6,996 bases of DNA, from positions 1-6,996 of the forward strand of contig JAUYGP010000270.1 in NCBI GenBank assembly GCA_030690515.1. Direction: 5' to 3'. The stretch is from Giesbergeria sp. (lineage in GTDB: Bacteria > Pseudomonadota > Gammaproteobacteria > Burkholderiales > Burkholderiaceae_C). The translations under genes were made by a program, and so were the position numbers. Below, piece after piece: positions 1-5,967 of the stretch. The notes beneath the pieces were generated by a model, which was not told the origin of the DNA, did not search any database, and was given only the letters and a program-made list of their open reading frames with translations. Within the stretch, counting starts at the first letter, position 1, and each line of letters starts with the position of its first letter.

Positions 1-1
1 C

Positions 2-1162
2 ACGCACGCCTATTTCGAGTCGGTTTCGGGGCTGACAACTACGGGCGCTACGGTGCTTAGCGGGCTGGACGCCCTGCCCGTGTCGGTGAATATGTGGCGC
101 ACCTTTTTGCAATGGGTAGGGGGTATGGGCATCTTGATCCTGGCCGTGGCGGTGCTGCCGCTGCTGGGCGTGGGCGGCAGCCAGTTGTTCAAGGCCGAGG
201 CTGCCGGGCCGGTCAAGGATGCCAAGCTCACCCCGCGCATGACAGAGACAGCCAAGGGCCTGTGGGGGGTGTATGCCCTGTTCTCCGCCAGTTGTGCTTT
301 GGCCTACTGGCTCGCAGGCATGGAGCCACTCGACGCGCTCATGCACATGTTCACCACCGTCAGCCTGGGCGGGCTTTCATCGCACGACGCCAGTTTTGCC
401 TATTTCCAGTCGCCCCTGCTCGAAGGCATTGCGCTAGTGTTCATGCTGGTCGCCAGTTGCAACTTTGCCCTGTACTTTGTGGCCTTGCGCAAAGGCCACT
501 GGGGGGGCTTCTGGCGTGACCCGGAATTGCGCGCCACCCTGACGGCGCTTTTGGGCGGAGGGTTATTTGTCTCGCTGCTGCTGTGGATCAAGGGTGTTTA
601 CGCCCCTCTGGACGCCTTGCGCCATGGCATGTTCAATGTGGTGTCCATCGCCACCACCACCGGGTATGCCACGGTGGACTATCTGGGCTGGCCGGTGTTT
701 GCGCCCGTGTTCATGCTGCTGCTGTCGGGCGTGGCCACCAGCGCCGGGTCCACGGGCTGCGGCATCAAGATGGTGCGCATGCTGATTCTGGTTAAACAGG
801 CGCGTCGTGAAATGACGCGCCTGGTGCATCCGCGAGCCGTGCAGCCCATTCGTCTGGGGAATAAGGTGGTGGACAACCATGTGATCTTTTCTGTTCTGGC
901 CTTCATGTTGGTGTACGGTGGTACGGTGATCGGGCTGAGCATGGTGTTGCTGCTGACCGACCTGGATCTGGTCACGGCGTTCTCGGCTGTGCTGGCCAGC
1001 GTGAACTGCATGGGGCCGGGGCTGGGCCATGTCGGGCCCACATCCAACTACGCCGTGCTCACTGACTTCCAGATATGGGTGTGCACGCTGGCTATGCTGC
1101 TGGGACGGCTGGAAATGCTCAGTTTCATGGCCCTATTGACGCCGGCGTTCTGGCGGCGCTGA
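2..1162 (+). CDS. trkH: Trk-type K+ uptake channel subunit TrkH, 5'-truncated by window edge
   Basis: This is the membrane pore subunit of the Trk potassium uptake system, which works with the cytoplasmic NAD/ATP-binding regulator TrkA (not in the window). The reading frame is open from base 2 to the TGA at 1160-1162 and gives 386 residues. The family is about 480 long, so roughly 95 N-terminal residues lie upstream. The visible part begins in the first pore loop (SGLTTTGAT, residues 9-17). The other pore loops follow: TTVSLGGLSSHDASF, ATTTGYATVDY and VNCMGPGLGHVGP, which makes four selectivity-filter repeats. The intramembrane gating loop reads AGSTGCGIK, with Cys at residue 253 where E. coli TrkH, as I recall it, has Gly. 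The pore arginine is conserved in GRLE near residue 369, and the protein ends in the typical TPAFWRR. Similarity to E. coli TrkH is strong throughout, so the call is firm; TrkG is a less likely paralogue name. Confidence 0.96.
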   Translation, partial: THAYFESVSGLTTTGATVLSGLDALPVSVNMWRTFLQWVGGMGILILAVAVLPLLGVGGSQLFKAEAAGPVKDAKLTPRMTETAKGLWGVYALFSASCALAYWLAGMEPLDALMHMFTTVSLGGLSSHDASFAYFQSPLLEGIALVFMLVASCNFALYFVALRKGHWGGFWRDPELRATLTALLGGGLFVSLLLWIKGVYAPLDALRHGMFNVVSIATTTGYATVDYLGWPVFAPVFMLLLSGVATSAGSTGCGIKMVRMLILVKQARREMTRLVHPRAVQPIRLGNKVVDNHVIFSVLAFMLVYGGTVIGLSMVLLLTDLDLVTAFSAVLASVNCMGPGLGHVGPTSNYAVLTDFQIWVCTLAMLLGRLEMLSFMALLTPAFWRR

Positions 1163-1197
1163 GTGCGTGGAGTGAACAGGGCGCCACCCTGAAAAGT

Positions 1198-1226
1198 CTG
1201 GAAGGCGCTACACAAGTCCCTACAAT
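1198..1226 (+). promoter_or_regulatory. candidate sigma-70 promoter of gshA
   Basis: TACAAT at 1221-1226 matches the -10 consensus at five of six positions. A weak -35 candidate, CTGGAA (1198-1203, three of six), lies 17 bases upstream. The implied start of transcription near 1233 would leave a leader of about 20-25 bases before the gshA ATG. The location in the 93-base gap between trkH and gshA fits. No convincing terminator for trkH is seen in the gap, so read-through from trkH is also possible. Confidence 0.45.
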
Positions 1227-1255
1227 CAAACGCAATCGCGTCATTCAAGGCAGCC

Positions 1256-2551
1256 ATGGTCCCGCACCTCATCACGGCCCTCACTGGGCCCATCAACGAG
1301 CTTGAACAGCGCGTCATCGATTCCATGCCCGCCACGGAGCGCTGGTTCCGGCTGGAGTGGATGGAGCACACGCCGCCGTTCTATACCTCGGTGGACATCC
1401 GCAATGCCGGGTTTAAGCTGGCACCGGTCGATACCAATCTGTTTCCGGGCGGCTGGAACAACCTGACGCCCGAGATGCTGCCCCTGGCGGTGCAGGCGGC
1501 CATGGCAGCCATCGAGAAGATCTGCCCCGAGGCGCGCAACCTGCTAATCATTCCCGAGAACCACACGCGCAACAGCTTCTATCTGGAAAACCTGATCCAG
1601 ATGCAGCGCATTTTCAACATGGCCGGGCTGAACGTGCGTGTGGGTTCTATCAGCCCCGACATCAAGAAAAATACGGTGATCGAGTTGCCCAGTGGCGAAT
1701 CCATCACGCTCGAGCCCGTGGTGCGCACCCGCGGGCGCCTGGGGCTCAAGAACTTCGACCCCTGCACCATCCTGCTCAACAACGACCTGTCGGCCGGTGC
1801 CCCGGGAATTCTGGAAGACCTGCACGAGCAATACCTGCTGCCGCCTCTGCACGCGGGGTGGTCCGTGCGGCGTAAAAGCAACCACTTCCGCAGCTATGAG
1901 GAGGTGTCCAAGCGCTTTGGCAAGCTGCTGGGCATCGATCCGTGGCTCATCAATCCGATGTTCGCCAAATGTGGCGAGGTGGACTTTGCGGCCGACATCG
2001 GAATGGAGGGGCTGCAGACCCAGGTGGACGCGTTGCTGGGCAAGGTTCGGCGCAAGTACAAGGAATATGGCATCCACGAAAAACCGTTCGTGGTGGTGAA
2101 GGCCGACAACGGCACCCGTGGCATGGGCGTGATGACGGTGCACGATGCCAAGGAGCTGCAGGCTCTCAACCCCAAAGCCAAGAACAAGATGGCGGTCATC
2201 AAGGACGGACAGCCCGTGCATGACGTCATCGTCCAGGAAGGCGTGCTGACCCAGGAGCGCATGAATGACGCGGTGGCCGAACCCGTGGTTTACATGGTGG
2301 ACCGCTACGTGGTCGGGGGCTTCTACCGCGTGCACGCCGACCGGGGCGTGGACGAAAACCTCAACGCTCCGGGCGCTGGTTTCGTGCCGCTGGCATTTGA
2401 CCACAGCAACCATCTACCGCAGCGGGGCGCTCGCCCCGGTGCGAGCGCGCCTAACCGCTTCTATATGTATGGCGTGGTGGCTCGCCTGGCCATGCTCGCC
2501 GCTAGCTACGAGCTGGAAGCGACCAACCCGGACGCGGAAATCTACGACTGA
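1256..2551 (+). CDS. gshA: glutamate-cysteine ligase, betaproteobacterial GshA type
   Basis: This cytoplasmic enzyme would join L-glutamate and L-cysteine with ATP to make gamma-glutamylcysteine (EC 6.3.2.2), the first and usually rate-limiting step of glutathione synthesis. It has 431 residues. It belongs to the GshA family described from Acidithiobacillus ferrooxidans and common in betaproteobacteria, not to the E. coli GshA or plant/alphaproteobacterial families. Conserved-looking blocks are VDTNLFPGGWNNL (58-70), IPENHTRN (99-106), LLNNDLS (173-179), the glycine-rich nucleotide-binding-like KADNGTRGMGVMTV (282-295), VDRYVVGGFYRVH (348-360) and GASAPNRFYMYG (395-406). The ATG at 1256 follows AAGG (1247-1250) with five bases of spacing, and I recall family members starting this way. 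The second-step gene gshB lies 3.4 kb downstream, which supports the role. A GC-rich inverted repeat lies within the gene near its 3' end. Family assignment is from remembered similarity; the individual catalytic residues are not known to me. Confidence 0.92.
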   Translation: MVPHLITALTGPINELEQRVIDSMPATERWFRLEWMEHTPPFYTSVDIRNAGFKLAPVDTNLFPGGWNNLTPEMLPLAVQAAMAAIEKICPEARNLLIIPENHTRNSFYLENLIQMQRIFNMAGLNVRVGSISPDIKKNTVIELPSGESITLEPVVRTRGRLGLKNFDPCTILLNNDLSAGAPGILEDLHEQYLLPPLHAGWSVRRKSNHFRSYEEVSKRFGKLLGIDPWLINPMFAKCGEVDFAADIGMEGLQTQVDALLGKVRRKYKEYGIHEKPFVVVKADNGTRGMGVMTVHDAKELQALNPKAKNKMAVIKDGQPVHDVIVQEGVLTQERMNDAVAEPVVYMVDRYVVGGFYRVHADRGVDENLNAPGAGFVPLAFDHSNHLPQRGARPGASAPNRFYMYGVVARLAMLAASYELEATNPDAEIYD

Positions 2552-2570
2552 GCAGGTGGGTGGCGGTCAG

Positions 2571-2587
2571 TTGTTGCGGCGCAACAA
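2571..2587. repeat. perfect 17-bp palindrome between gshA and kup
   Basis: TTGTTGCGGCGCAACAA is an 8-bp perfect inverted repeat around one central G. It begins 20 bases after the gshA stop and ends 117 bases before the likely kup start. As RNA it could form a 7-bp stem with a three-base loop. No T-run follows on either strand (AATGTAATTATCC comes next on +), so it is a poor intrinsic terminator. The AT-rich stretch just after it includes TGTAAT at 2590-2595, which is -10-like but has no well-spaced -35. A dimeric-regulator operator upstream of kup or an RNA 3'-end-stabilising hairpin for gshA both fit; neither is shown. Confidence 0.5.
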
Positions 2588-2693
2588 AATGTAATTATCC
2601 GGGGCTATTGCCCTCGCGAACCTCAGGCGATCGGGGCTTGGGGGCGCAGAATGAGCCTCCTCAGGTTCTTGGAACCCTGTCGGCCAGGCGGGC

Positions 2694-2698
2694 AGGGG
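2694..2698 (+). promoter_or_regulatory. Shine-Dalgarno site deciding the kup start
   Basis: AGGGG is followed after six bases by GTG at 2705-2707, in frame with Kup. This is a better ribosome-binding site than anything ahead of the in-frame ATG at 2651, where only a G-rich run (about 2640-2646) is present. Starting at 2705 gives a 622-residue protein, the same length as E. coli Kup, with LTLAAIGVVYGDIGTS placed where the family has it. Confidence 0.65.
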
Positions 2699-2704
2699 AA
2701 ATCA

Positions 2705-4573
2705 GTGCAGCACACAAAATCTTCTGCGGCAGCGCTCACCCTGGCGGCCATCGGTGTTGTCTATGGCGACATCGGCACCAGTGTGCTGTATGCCCTTAAA
2801 GAGGTTTTTGCCTCGGGTCACGTACCTTTTACCCAGGCCAATATCTACGGCATCCTGTCCATCCTGTTTTGGACGCTCACCGTCATTGTGTCTCTCAAGT
2901 ACGTGGTATTGATACTGCGGGCCGACAACAATGGAGAGGGTGGGCTGGTGGCCATGCTGGCGCTGGCGTCGCAGGCCGTCAAGGACAAGCCCCGCCTGCG
3001 CAGCGCCCTGCTCGCCATGGGTATTTTTGGCACCTCATTGTTCTATGGTGACGGCGTCATCACCCCAGCGATCTCGGTTCTGTCGGCGGTGGAGGGTCTG
3101 GAGGTCGTGTCCCCTGGGTTCAATCAGTTCGTTATGCCGCTGACGCTGTTTGTGCTGTTCTGCCTGTTTGTGGTGCAAAAACGGGGTACGGGGGGCATCG
3201 GCCGGTTTTTCGGGCCTATCACCCTGGTCTGGATGCTGTGCATTTCTGCGCTGGGCGTCTCGCACATCGTTGGCCACCCGGAAATTCTGTGGGCGCTGAG
3301 TCCCCACCATGCGCTGGGTTTCATTTTCCACAACCCGGGCACGAGCTTCATCATCCTGGGTGCCGTGGTGCTGTGCGTGACGGGTGCCGAGGCCTTGTAT
3401 GCCGATCTGGGCCATTTCGGCAAAAAACCGATCCGCATGGCCTGGTTTGCCGTGGTGATGCCCTCGCTCACCCTCAATTACTTTGGCCAAGGCGCGTTGC
3501 TGCTGGCAAACCCTGAGGCGGTGAAGAACCCTTTCTACATGATGGCTCCAGATTGGGCGTTGGTGCCCCTGGTGGTGCTGGCCACCATGGCTACGGTGAT
3601 TGCGTCGCAGGCGCTGATTACCGGCGCCTTCAGCGTGACCAAGCAGGTGATTCAGCTGGGCTACCTGCCACGTCTGAACGTGCAGCACACCAGCGTGCGC
3701 GATACCGGCCAAATCTATATCCCGTTCGTTAACTGGGGTTTGTTTGTGGCTATCGTGCTGGCCGTGGTGATGTTCCGCTCGTCCAGCAACCTGGCAGCCG
3801 CCTATGGCATCGCCGTTACGCTGGATATGCTGATCACCACCGTGCTCACTTTCTTCGTGTTGCGCTATGGCTGGCACTATCCACTGGCGCTGTGCGTCGC
3901 TGCCACGAGCGCCTTTTTTGTCGTCGATCTTGCGTTTTTCAGCTCCAATCTGCTCAAACTGTTCCAGGGGGGCTGGTTCCCGCTGCTGATTGGTGGCGCG
4001 GTTTTTACGCTGATGATGACCTGGAAGCGGGGGCGCTATCTGCTCAACGACAAGTTGCGCTCCGATGCGATTGATCTGTCCAGTTTTCTGGAAGCCGTCT
4101 TTGTCAGCCCGCCGACGCGGGTCGATGGAACCGCCGTCTTCCTGAGCGCCGAACACGGTGCGGTGCCCAATGCTCTGCTGCACAACCTCAAGCACAACAA
4201 GGTGCTGCACAGCCAGAACCTGTTTGTCACCGTGCGCAACCACGAGGTACCCTGGATCGGTCTGGACGGGCGCCTGCAGGTTGAGCCGCTGGGGCACGAT
4301 TGCTGGCAGGTGGTGATCAACTACGGTTTCAAGAACGACCCTGATGTGCCGCGCGCTCTGCAACTGCTGCGTGGGCGCGGCTGTGAAGTTGAGCCCATGA
4401 CCACCAGCTACTTTCTTTCGCGGGACACGGTCATCCCGTCCTTTGGCAGCGGCATGGCGCCCTGGCGCGAAAAGCTGTTTGCCCAGATGCACCGCAACGC
4501 CAGTGCGGCGGCAGACTTTCTGCACTTGCCCAACAACGCCGTGGTCGAACTGGGCTCCAAAATCGAGCTTTGA
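2705..4573 (+). CDS. kup: low-affinity K+ uptake protein Kup (K+/H+ symporter)
   Basis: Kup is an inner-membrane potassium importer of the KUP/HAK/KT family, thought to work as a K+/H+ symporter, and active at low pH or under osmotic stress in E. coli. From the GTG at 2705 it has 622 residues: about twelve hydrophobic segments up to residue 440, then a soluble C-terminal domain (441-622). Family signatures are AAIGVVYGDIGTS (14-26), RADNNGEGG (72-80), YGDGVITPAISV (114-125), GAEALYADLGHFGK (227-240), SLTLNYFGQGALLL (254-267), GQIYIPFVNW (335-344), SSNLAAAYGIAVT (360-372) and NLKHNKVLH (494-502). Acidic positions matching E. coli D23, E116 and E229 are D22, D116 and E229. The usual Pro after GDIGTS is Val27, and the E. 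coli AVTGTM is AVTLDM, so this is a divergent subgroup but appears intact. An ATG at 2651 would add 18 residues (MSLLRFLEPC...) of no family character. The gene lies downstream of gshA and is followed by a terminator-like hairpin. Confidence 0.95.
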   Translation: MQHTKSSAAALTLAAIGVVYGDIGTSVLYALKEVFASGHVPFTQANIYGILSILFWTLTVIVSLKYVVLILRADNNGEGGLVAMLALASQAVKDKPRLRSALLAMGIFGTSLFYGDGVITPAISVLSAVEGLEVVSPGFNQFVMPLTLFVLFCLFVVQKRGTGGIGRFFGPITLVWMLCISALGVSHIVGHPEILWALSPHHALGFIFHNPGTSFIILGAVVLCVTGAEALYADLGHFGKKPIRMAWFAVVMPSLTLNYFGQGALLLANPEAVKNPFYMMAPDWALVPLVVLATMATVIASQALITGAFSVTKQVIQLGYLPRLNVQHTSVRDTGQIYIPFVNWGLFVAIVLAVVMFRSSSNLAAAYGIAVTLDMLITTVLTFFVLRYGWHYPLALCVAATSAFFVVDLAFFSSNLLKLFQGGWFPLLIGGAVFTLMMTWKRGRYLLNDKLRSDAIDLSSFLEAVFVSPPTRVDGTAVFLSAEHGAVPNALLHNLKHNKVLHSQNLFVTVRNHEVPWIGLDGRLQVEPLGHDCWQVVINYGFKNDPDVPRALQLLRGRGCEVEPMTTSYFLSRDTVIPSFGSGMAPWREKLFAQMHRNASAAADFLHLPNNAVVELGSKIEL

Positions 4574-4574
4574 G

Positions 4575-4615
4575 AACACTGCGGGGCGCGCTGTGCCCCC
4601 GCTTGAAGTGTTTTT
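4575..4615 (+). terminator. candidate intrinsic terminator of kup
   Basis: The hairpin starts two bases after the kup stop. The outer arm AACACT (4575-4580) pairs with AGTGTT (4607-4612), and the inner arm GCGGGG (4581-4586) pairs with CCCCGC (4597-4602). There is a ten-base loop, and a four-base bulge (TTGA) on the 3' side. The 3' arm runs straight into TTTTT (4611-4615). The interrupted stem makes it weaker than a textbook terminator, but position, GC-rich stem and T-run agree. Confidence 0.6.
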
Positions 4616-4664
4616 AGCCTCGGGCGCTTTATGCATAAGCGCTATCAGCTATTATTTGAATAGC
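4607..4664. repeat. palindromic intergenic repeat, Comamonadaceae-type
   Basis: This holds two adjacent perfect hairpins. GCGCTT (4624-4629) pairs with AAGCGC (4637-4642) around a 7-base loop, and GCTATT (4648-4653) pairs with AATAGC (4659-4664) around a 5-base loop. They are preceded by TTTTTAGCCTC. The layout (T-run, AGCCTC, GCGCTT-loop-AAGCGCTA, then CAGCTATTATTT) resembles a dispersed non-coding repeat I recall in many intergenic regions of Acidovorax and relatives. That match is from memory. The local composition is markedly more AT-rich than the flanking genes. The rest of the kup-BenE gap (4665-4730) shows no gene; it holds a 10-base direct copy of part of the palindrome. Confidence 0.6.
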
Positions 4665-4705
4665 AATCTCATGTATGAAGCGGCTGCGTCGTGCAGTCTT
4701 ACCGC

Positions 4706-4715
4706 ATGCATAAGC
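4706..4715. repeat. 10-bp direct repeat of the palindrome core, just before the BenE-type gene
   Basis: ATGCATAAGC at 4706-4715 is an exact copy of 4631-4640 inside the upstream palindromic element, 75 bases away. It ends three bases before the AGGA (4719-4722) that serves as ribosome-binding site of the following gene. It may be a remnant of a second repeat copy, or chance in a short AT-rich gap. Confidence 0.4.
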
Positions 4716-4730
4716 AACAGGATCCCGCCC

Positions 4731-5918
4731 ATGCGATTCTTCAAAGATCTGAGCCTGTCGGCCGTAACTGCCGGTTTCGTGGCCGTGCTGGTGGGGTTCA
4801 CCAGTTCGGTGGCTATCGTGTTCCAGGCGGCGCAGGCCTTCCACGCCACGCCGGCGCAGATCACCTCCTGGATGTGGGCGCTGGGTCTGGGCATGGGCTT
4901 GTGCTCGCTGGTGCCTTCACTGTGGTTGCGCAAACCTGTCATGGTGGCCTGGTCCACGCCAGGTGCCGCCGTGCTGGCGACCGCAGGTATGGCCGGGGGA
5001 TTCAGCATGGCCGAGGCCGTCGGCGCTTTCATGGTTTGTGCGGCGCTCATTACCGTGGCGGGTGTCACGGGTTGGTTCGAACGCATCATGGGGCGTATCC
5101 CCATGGAAATCGCGTCCGCCCTTTTGGCGGGGGTGCTGGCGCGGTTCGGTTTGCAGGCTTTTGCGGCTGCGCAAACGGCCTTGCCGCTGGTCTTGCTGAT
5201 GTTGGCTAGCTATTTGGTGGCACGCCGTGTGTTTCCACGGTACGCTGTGGTCGTCACCCTGGCGGTAGCCATTGCTTACGCGGCCTTGCAGGGGCAGATG
5301 GCTTGGTCGGCGGTCGAATTCGAGCTGGCTATGCCGCAATTCACCATGCCGCAATTCACCTGGGGTGCGCTGGTCAGTCTGGCCTTGCCGCTGTTCGTGG
5401 TCACCATGGCGTCCCAAAATCTGCCCGGAGTGGCTGTCATGCGTGCTACCGGATACGACATGCCGGTTTCCGGCCTGATCACCCTGACCGGCCTGGCCAC
5501 ACTGGTGCTGGCGCCTTTCGGCGCCTTTGCGCTCAATTTCAGCGCCATCACGGCCGCCATCTGTATGGGCCCCGAAGCCCATGAGGACCCGAACCGGCGC
5601 TATACCGCCGCCGTTTCGTGCGGTGCGCTATATGTACTTATCGGCATCTTTGGCGCCGTAGTTACGGGTTTGCTGACGGCGTTTCCCAAGGAGCTGGTTA
5701 TTGCCATCGCGGGGCTGGCACTGCTCGGCACCATCGGCAATGGCTTGGCGGTGGCACTGCGTGATGAGGGGCACCGCGAAGCGGCCTTGATCACCTTCCT
5801 CGTTACGCTGAGCGGTGTAGTGATTGCGGGTATTGGCTCGGCATTTTGGGGGGTCGTGGCGGGCAGCGTTGCGCTGTTTGTGCAACAGTACGCACGACGC
5901 GGCACAGCATCCTGGTAA
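4731..5918 (+). CDS. benE: BenE/YdcO-family inner-membrane transporter
   Basis: This is a predicted proton-coupled importer of the benzoate/H+ symporter family. The founding member BenE takes up benzoate in Acinetobacter, while E. coli YdcO is a structural homologue without a firm substrate. It has 395 residues, matching the family (about 390), with hydrophobic segments throughout. Diagnostic stretches are AGFVAVLVGFTSSVAI (14-29), AWSTPGAAVLAT (74-85), LAGVLARFGLQAF (132-144), LPLFVVTMASQNLPG (219-233), SAITAAICMGPEAHED (271-286), AGLALLGTIGNGL (327-339) and GIGSAFWGVVAG (367-378). The ATG at 4731 follows AGGA (4719-4722) with eight bases of spacing and begins exactly where homologues do; the frame stays open upstream into kup but has no family sequence there. 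A perfect 15-bp tandem repeat encodes MPQFT twice (201-210). No aromatic-catabolism gene is nearby, so the substrate is unknown. It may be co-transcribed with gshB, 49 bases downstream. Confidence 0.9.
   Translation: MRFFKDLSLSAVTAGFVAVLVGFTSSVAIVFQAAQAFHATPAQITSWMWALGLGMGLCSLVPSLWLRKPVMVAWSTPGAAVLATAGMAGGFSMAEAVGAFMVCAALITVAGVTGWFERIMGRIPMEIASALLAGVLARFGLQAFAAAQTALPLVLLMLASYLVARRVFPRYAVVVTLAVAIAYAALQGQMAWSAVEFELAMPQFTMPQFTWGALVSLALPLFVVTMASQNLPGVAVMRATGYDMPVSGLITLTGLATLVLAPFGAFALNFSAITAAICMGPEAHEDPNRRYTAAVSCGALYVLIGIFGAVVTGLLTAFPKELVIAIAGLALLGTIGNGLAVALRDEGHREAALITFLVTLSGVVIAGIGSAFWGVVAGSVALFVQQYARRGTASW
5331..5360 (+). repeat. 15-bp perfect tandem duplication inside the BenE-type gene
   Basis: ATGCCGCAATTCACC occurs twice head to tail (5331-5345 and 5346-5360), in frame, giving MPQFT-MPQFT at residues 201-210. 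It lies in the hydrophilic stretch between EFELA and the next membrane segment. It keeps the reading frame and does not obviously lengthen the protein compared with E. coli YdcO as I remember it. Confidence 0.9.
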
Positions 5919-5922
5919 TTCA

Positions 5923-5935
5923 GGGCTCGTAGCCC
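5923..5935. other. small hairpin between the BenE-type gene and gshB
   Basis: GGGCT (5923-5927) and AGCCC (5931-5935) are perfect complements around a 3-base loop, four bases after the upstream stop codon. No T-run follows, so it is unlikely to terminate by itself. The remaining 32 bases to gshB contain only a weak ribosome-binding site. Confidence 0.4.
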
Positions 5936-5967
5936 AACACAGATTTCCTCATTCCAGAAGCCACGCC

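Noticed and set aside
1177..1191. CAGGG/CCCTG hairpin after trkH as a terminator
   Set aside because: The stem is only 5 bp, and it is followed by GAAAAG rather than a T-run, so it does not look like an intrinsic terminator on the + strand.
1544..2413. 289-codon minus-strand open frame inside gshA
   Set aside because: It has the same register effect as the antisense frame in kup. It is His-rich, has no recognisable motif, and lies entirely within a well-supported gene.
3035..4636. 533-codon open frame on the minus strand across kup
   Set aside because: It is in exact codon register with kup, so its length only reflects the rarity of TTA, CTA and TCA codons in a GC-rich gene. Its His/Gln-rich composition is the reverse reading of GTG, ATG and CTG codons. 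No domain is recognisable.
4650..4655. TATTAT as a -10 element for the BenE-type gene
   Set aside because: It matches five of six positions, but no acceptable -35 lies 16-18 bases upstream. The sequence belongs to the palindromic repeat, where AT-rich hexamers are expected.
4443..4730. N-terminal extension of the BenE-type gene into kup
   Set aside because: The frame is open, but the extra 96 residues overlap kup and the terminator/repeat and have no membrane-protein family character. The ATG at 4731 has a ribosome-binding site and matches homologue starts.
4917..5582. 221-codon minus-strand open frame inside the BenE-type gene
   Set aside because: It is in codon register with the sense gene. 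It is rich in His, Gln, Arg and Gly, shows no family signature, and is an antisense shadow.
5824..5967. N-terminal extension of gshB into the previous gene
   Set aside because: The 48 added residues overlap the BenE-type coding region and hairpin. The family N-terminus starts at the ATG at 5968, giving the standard 316 residues.
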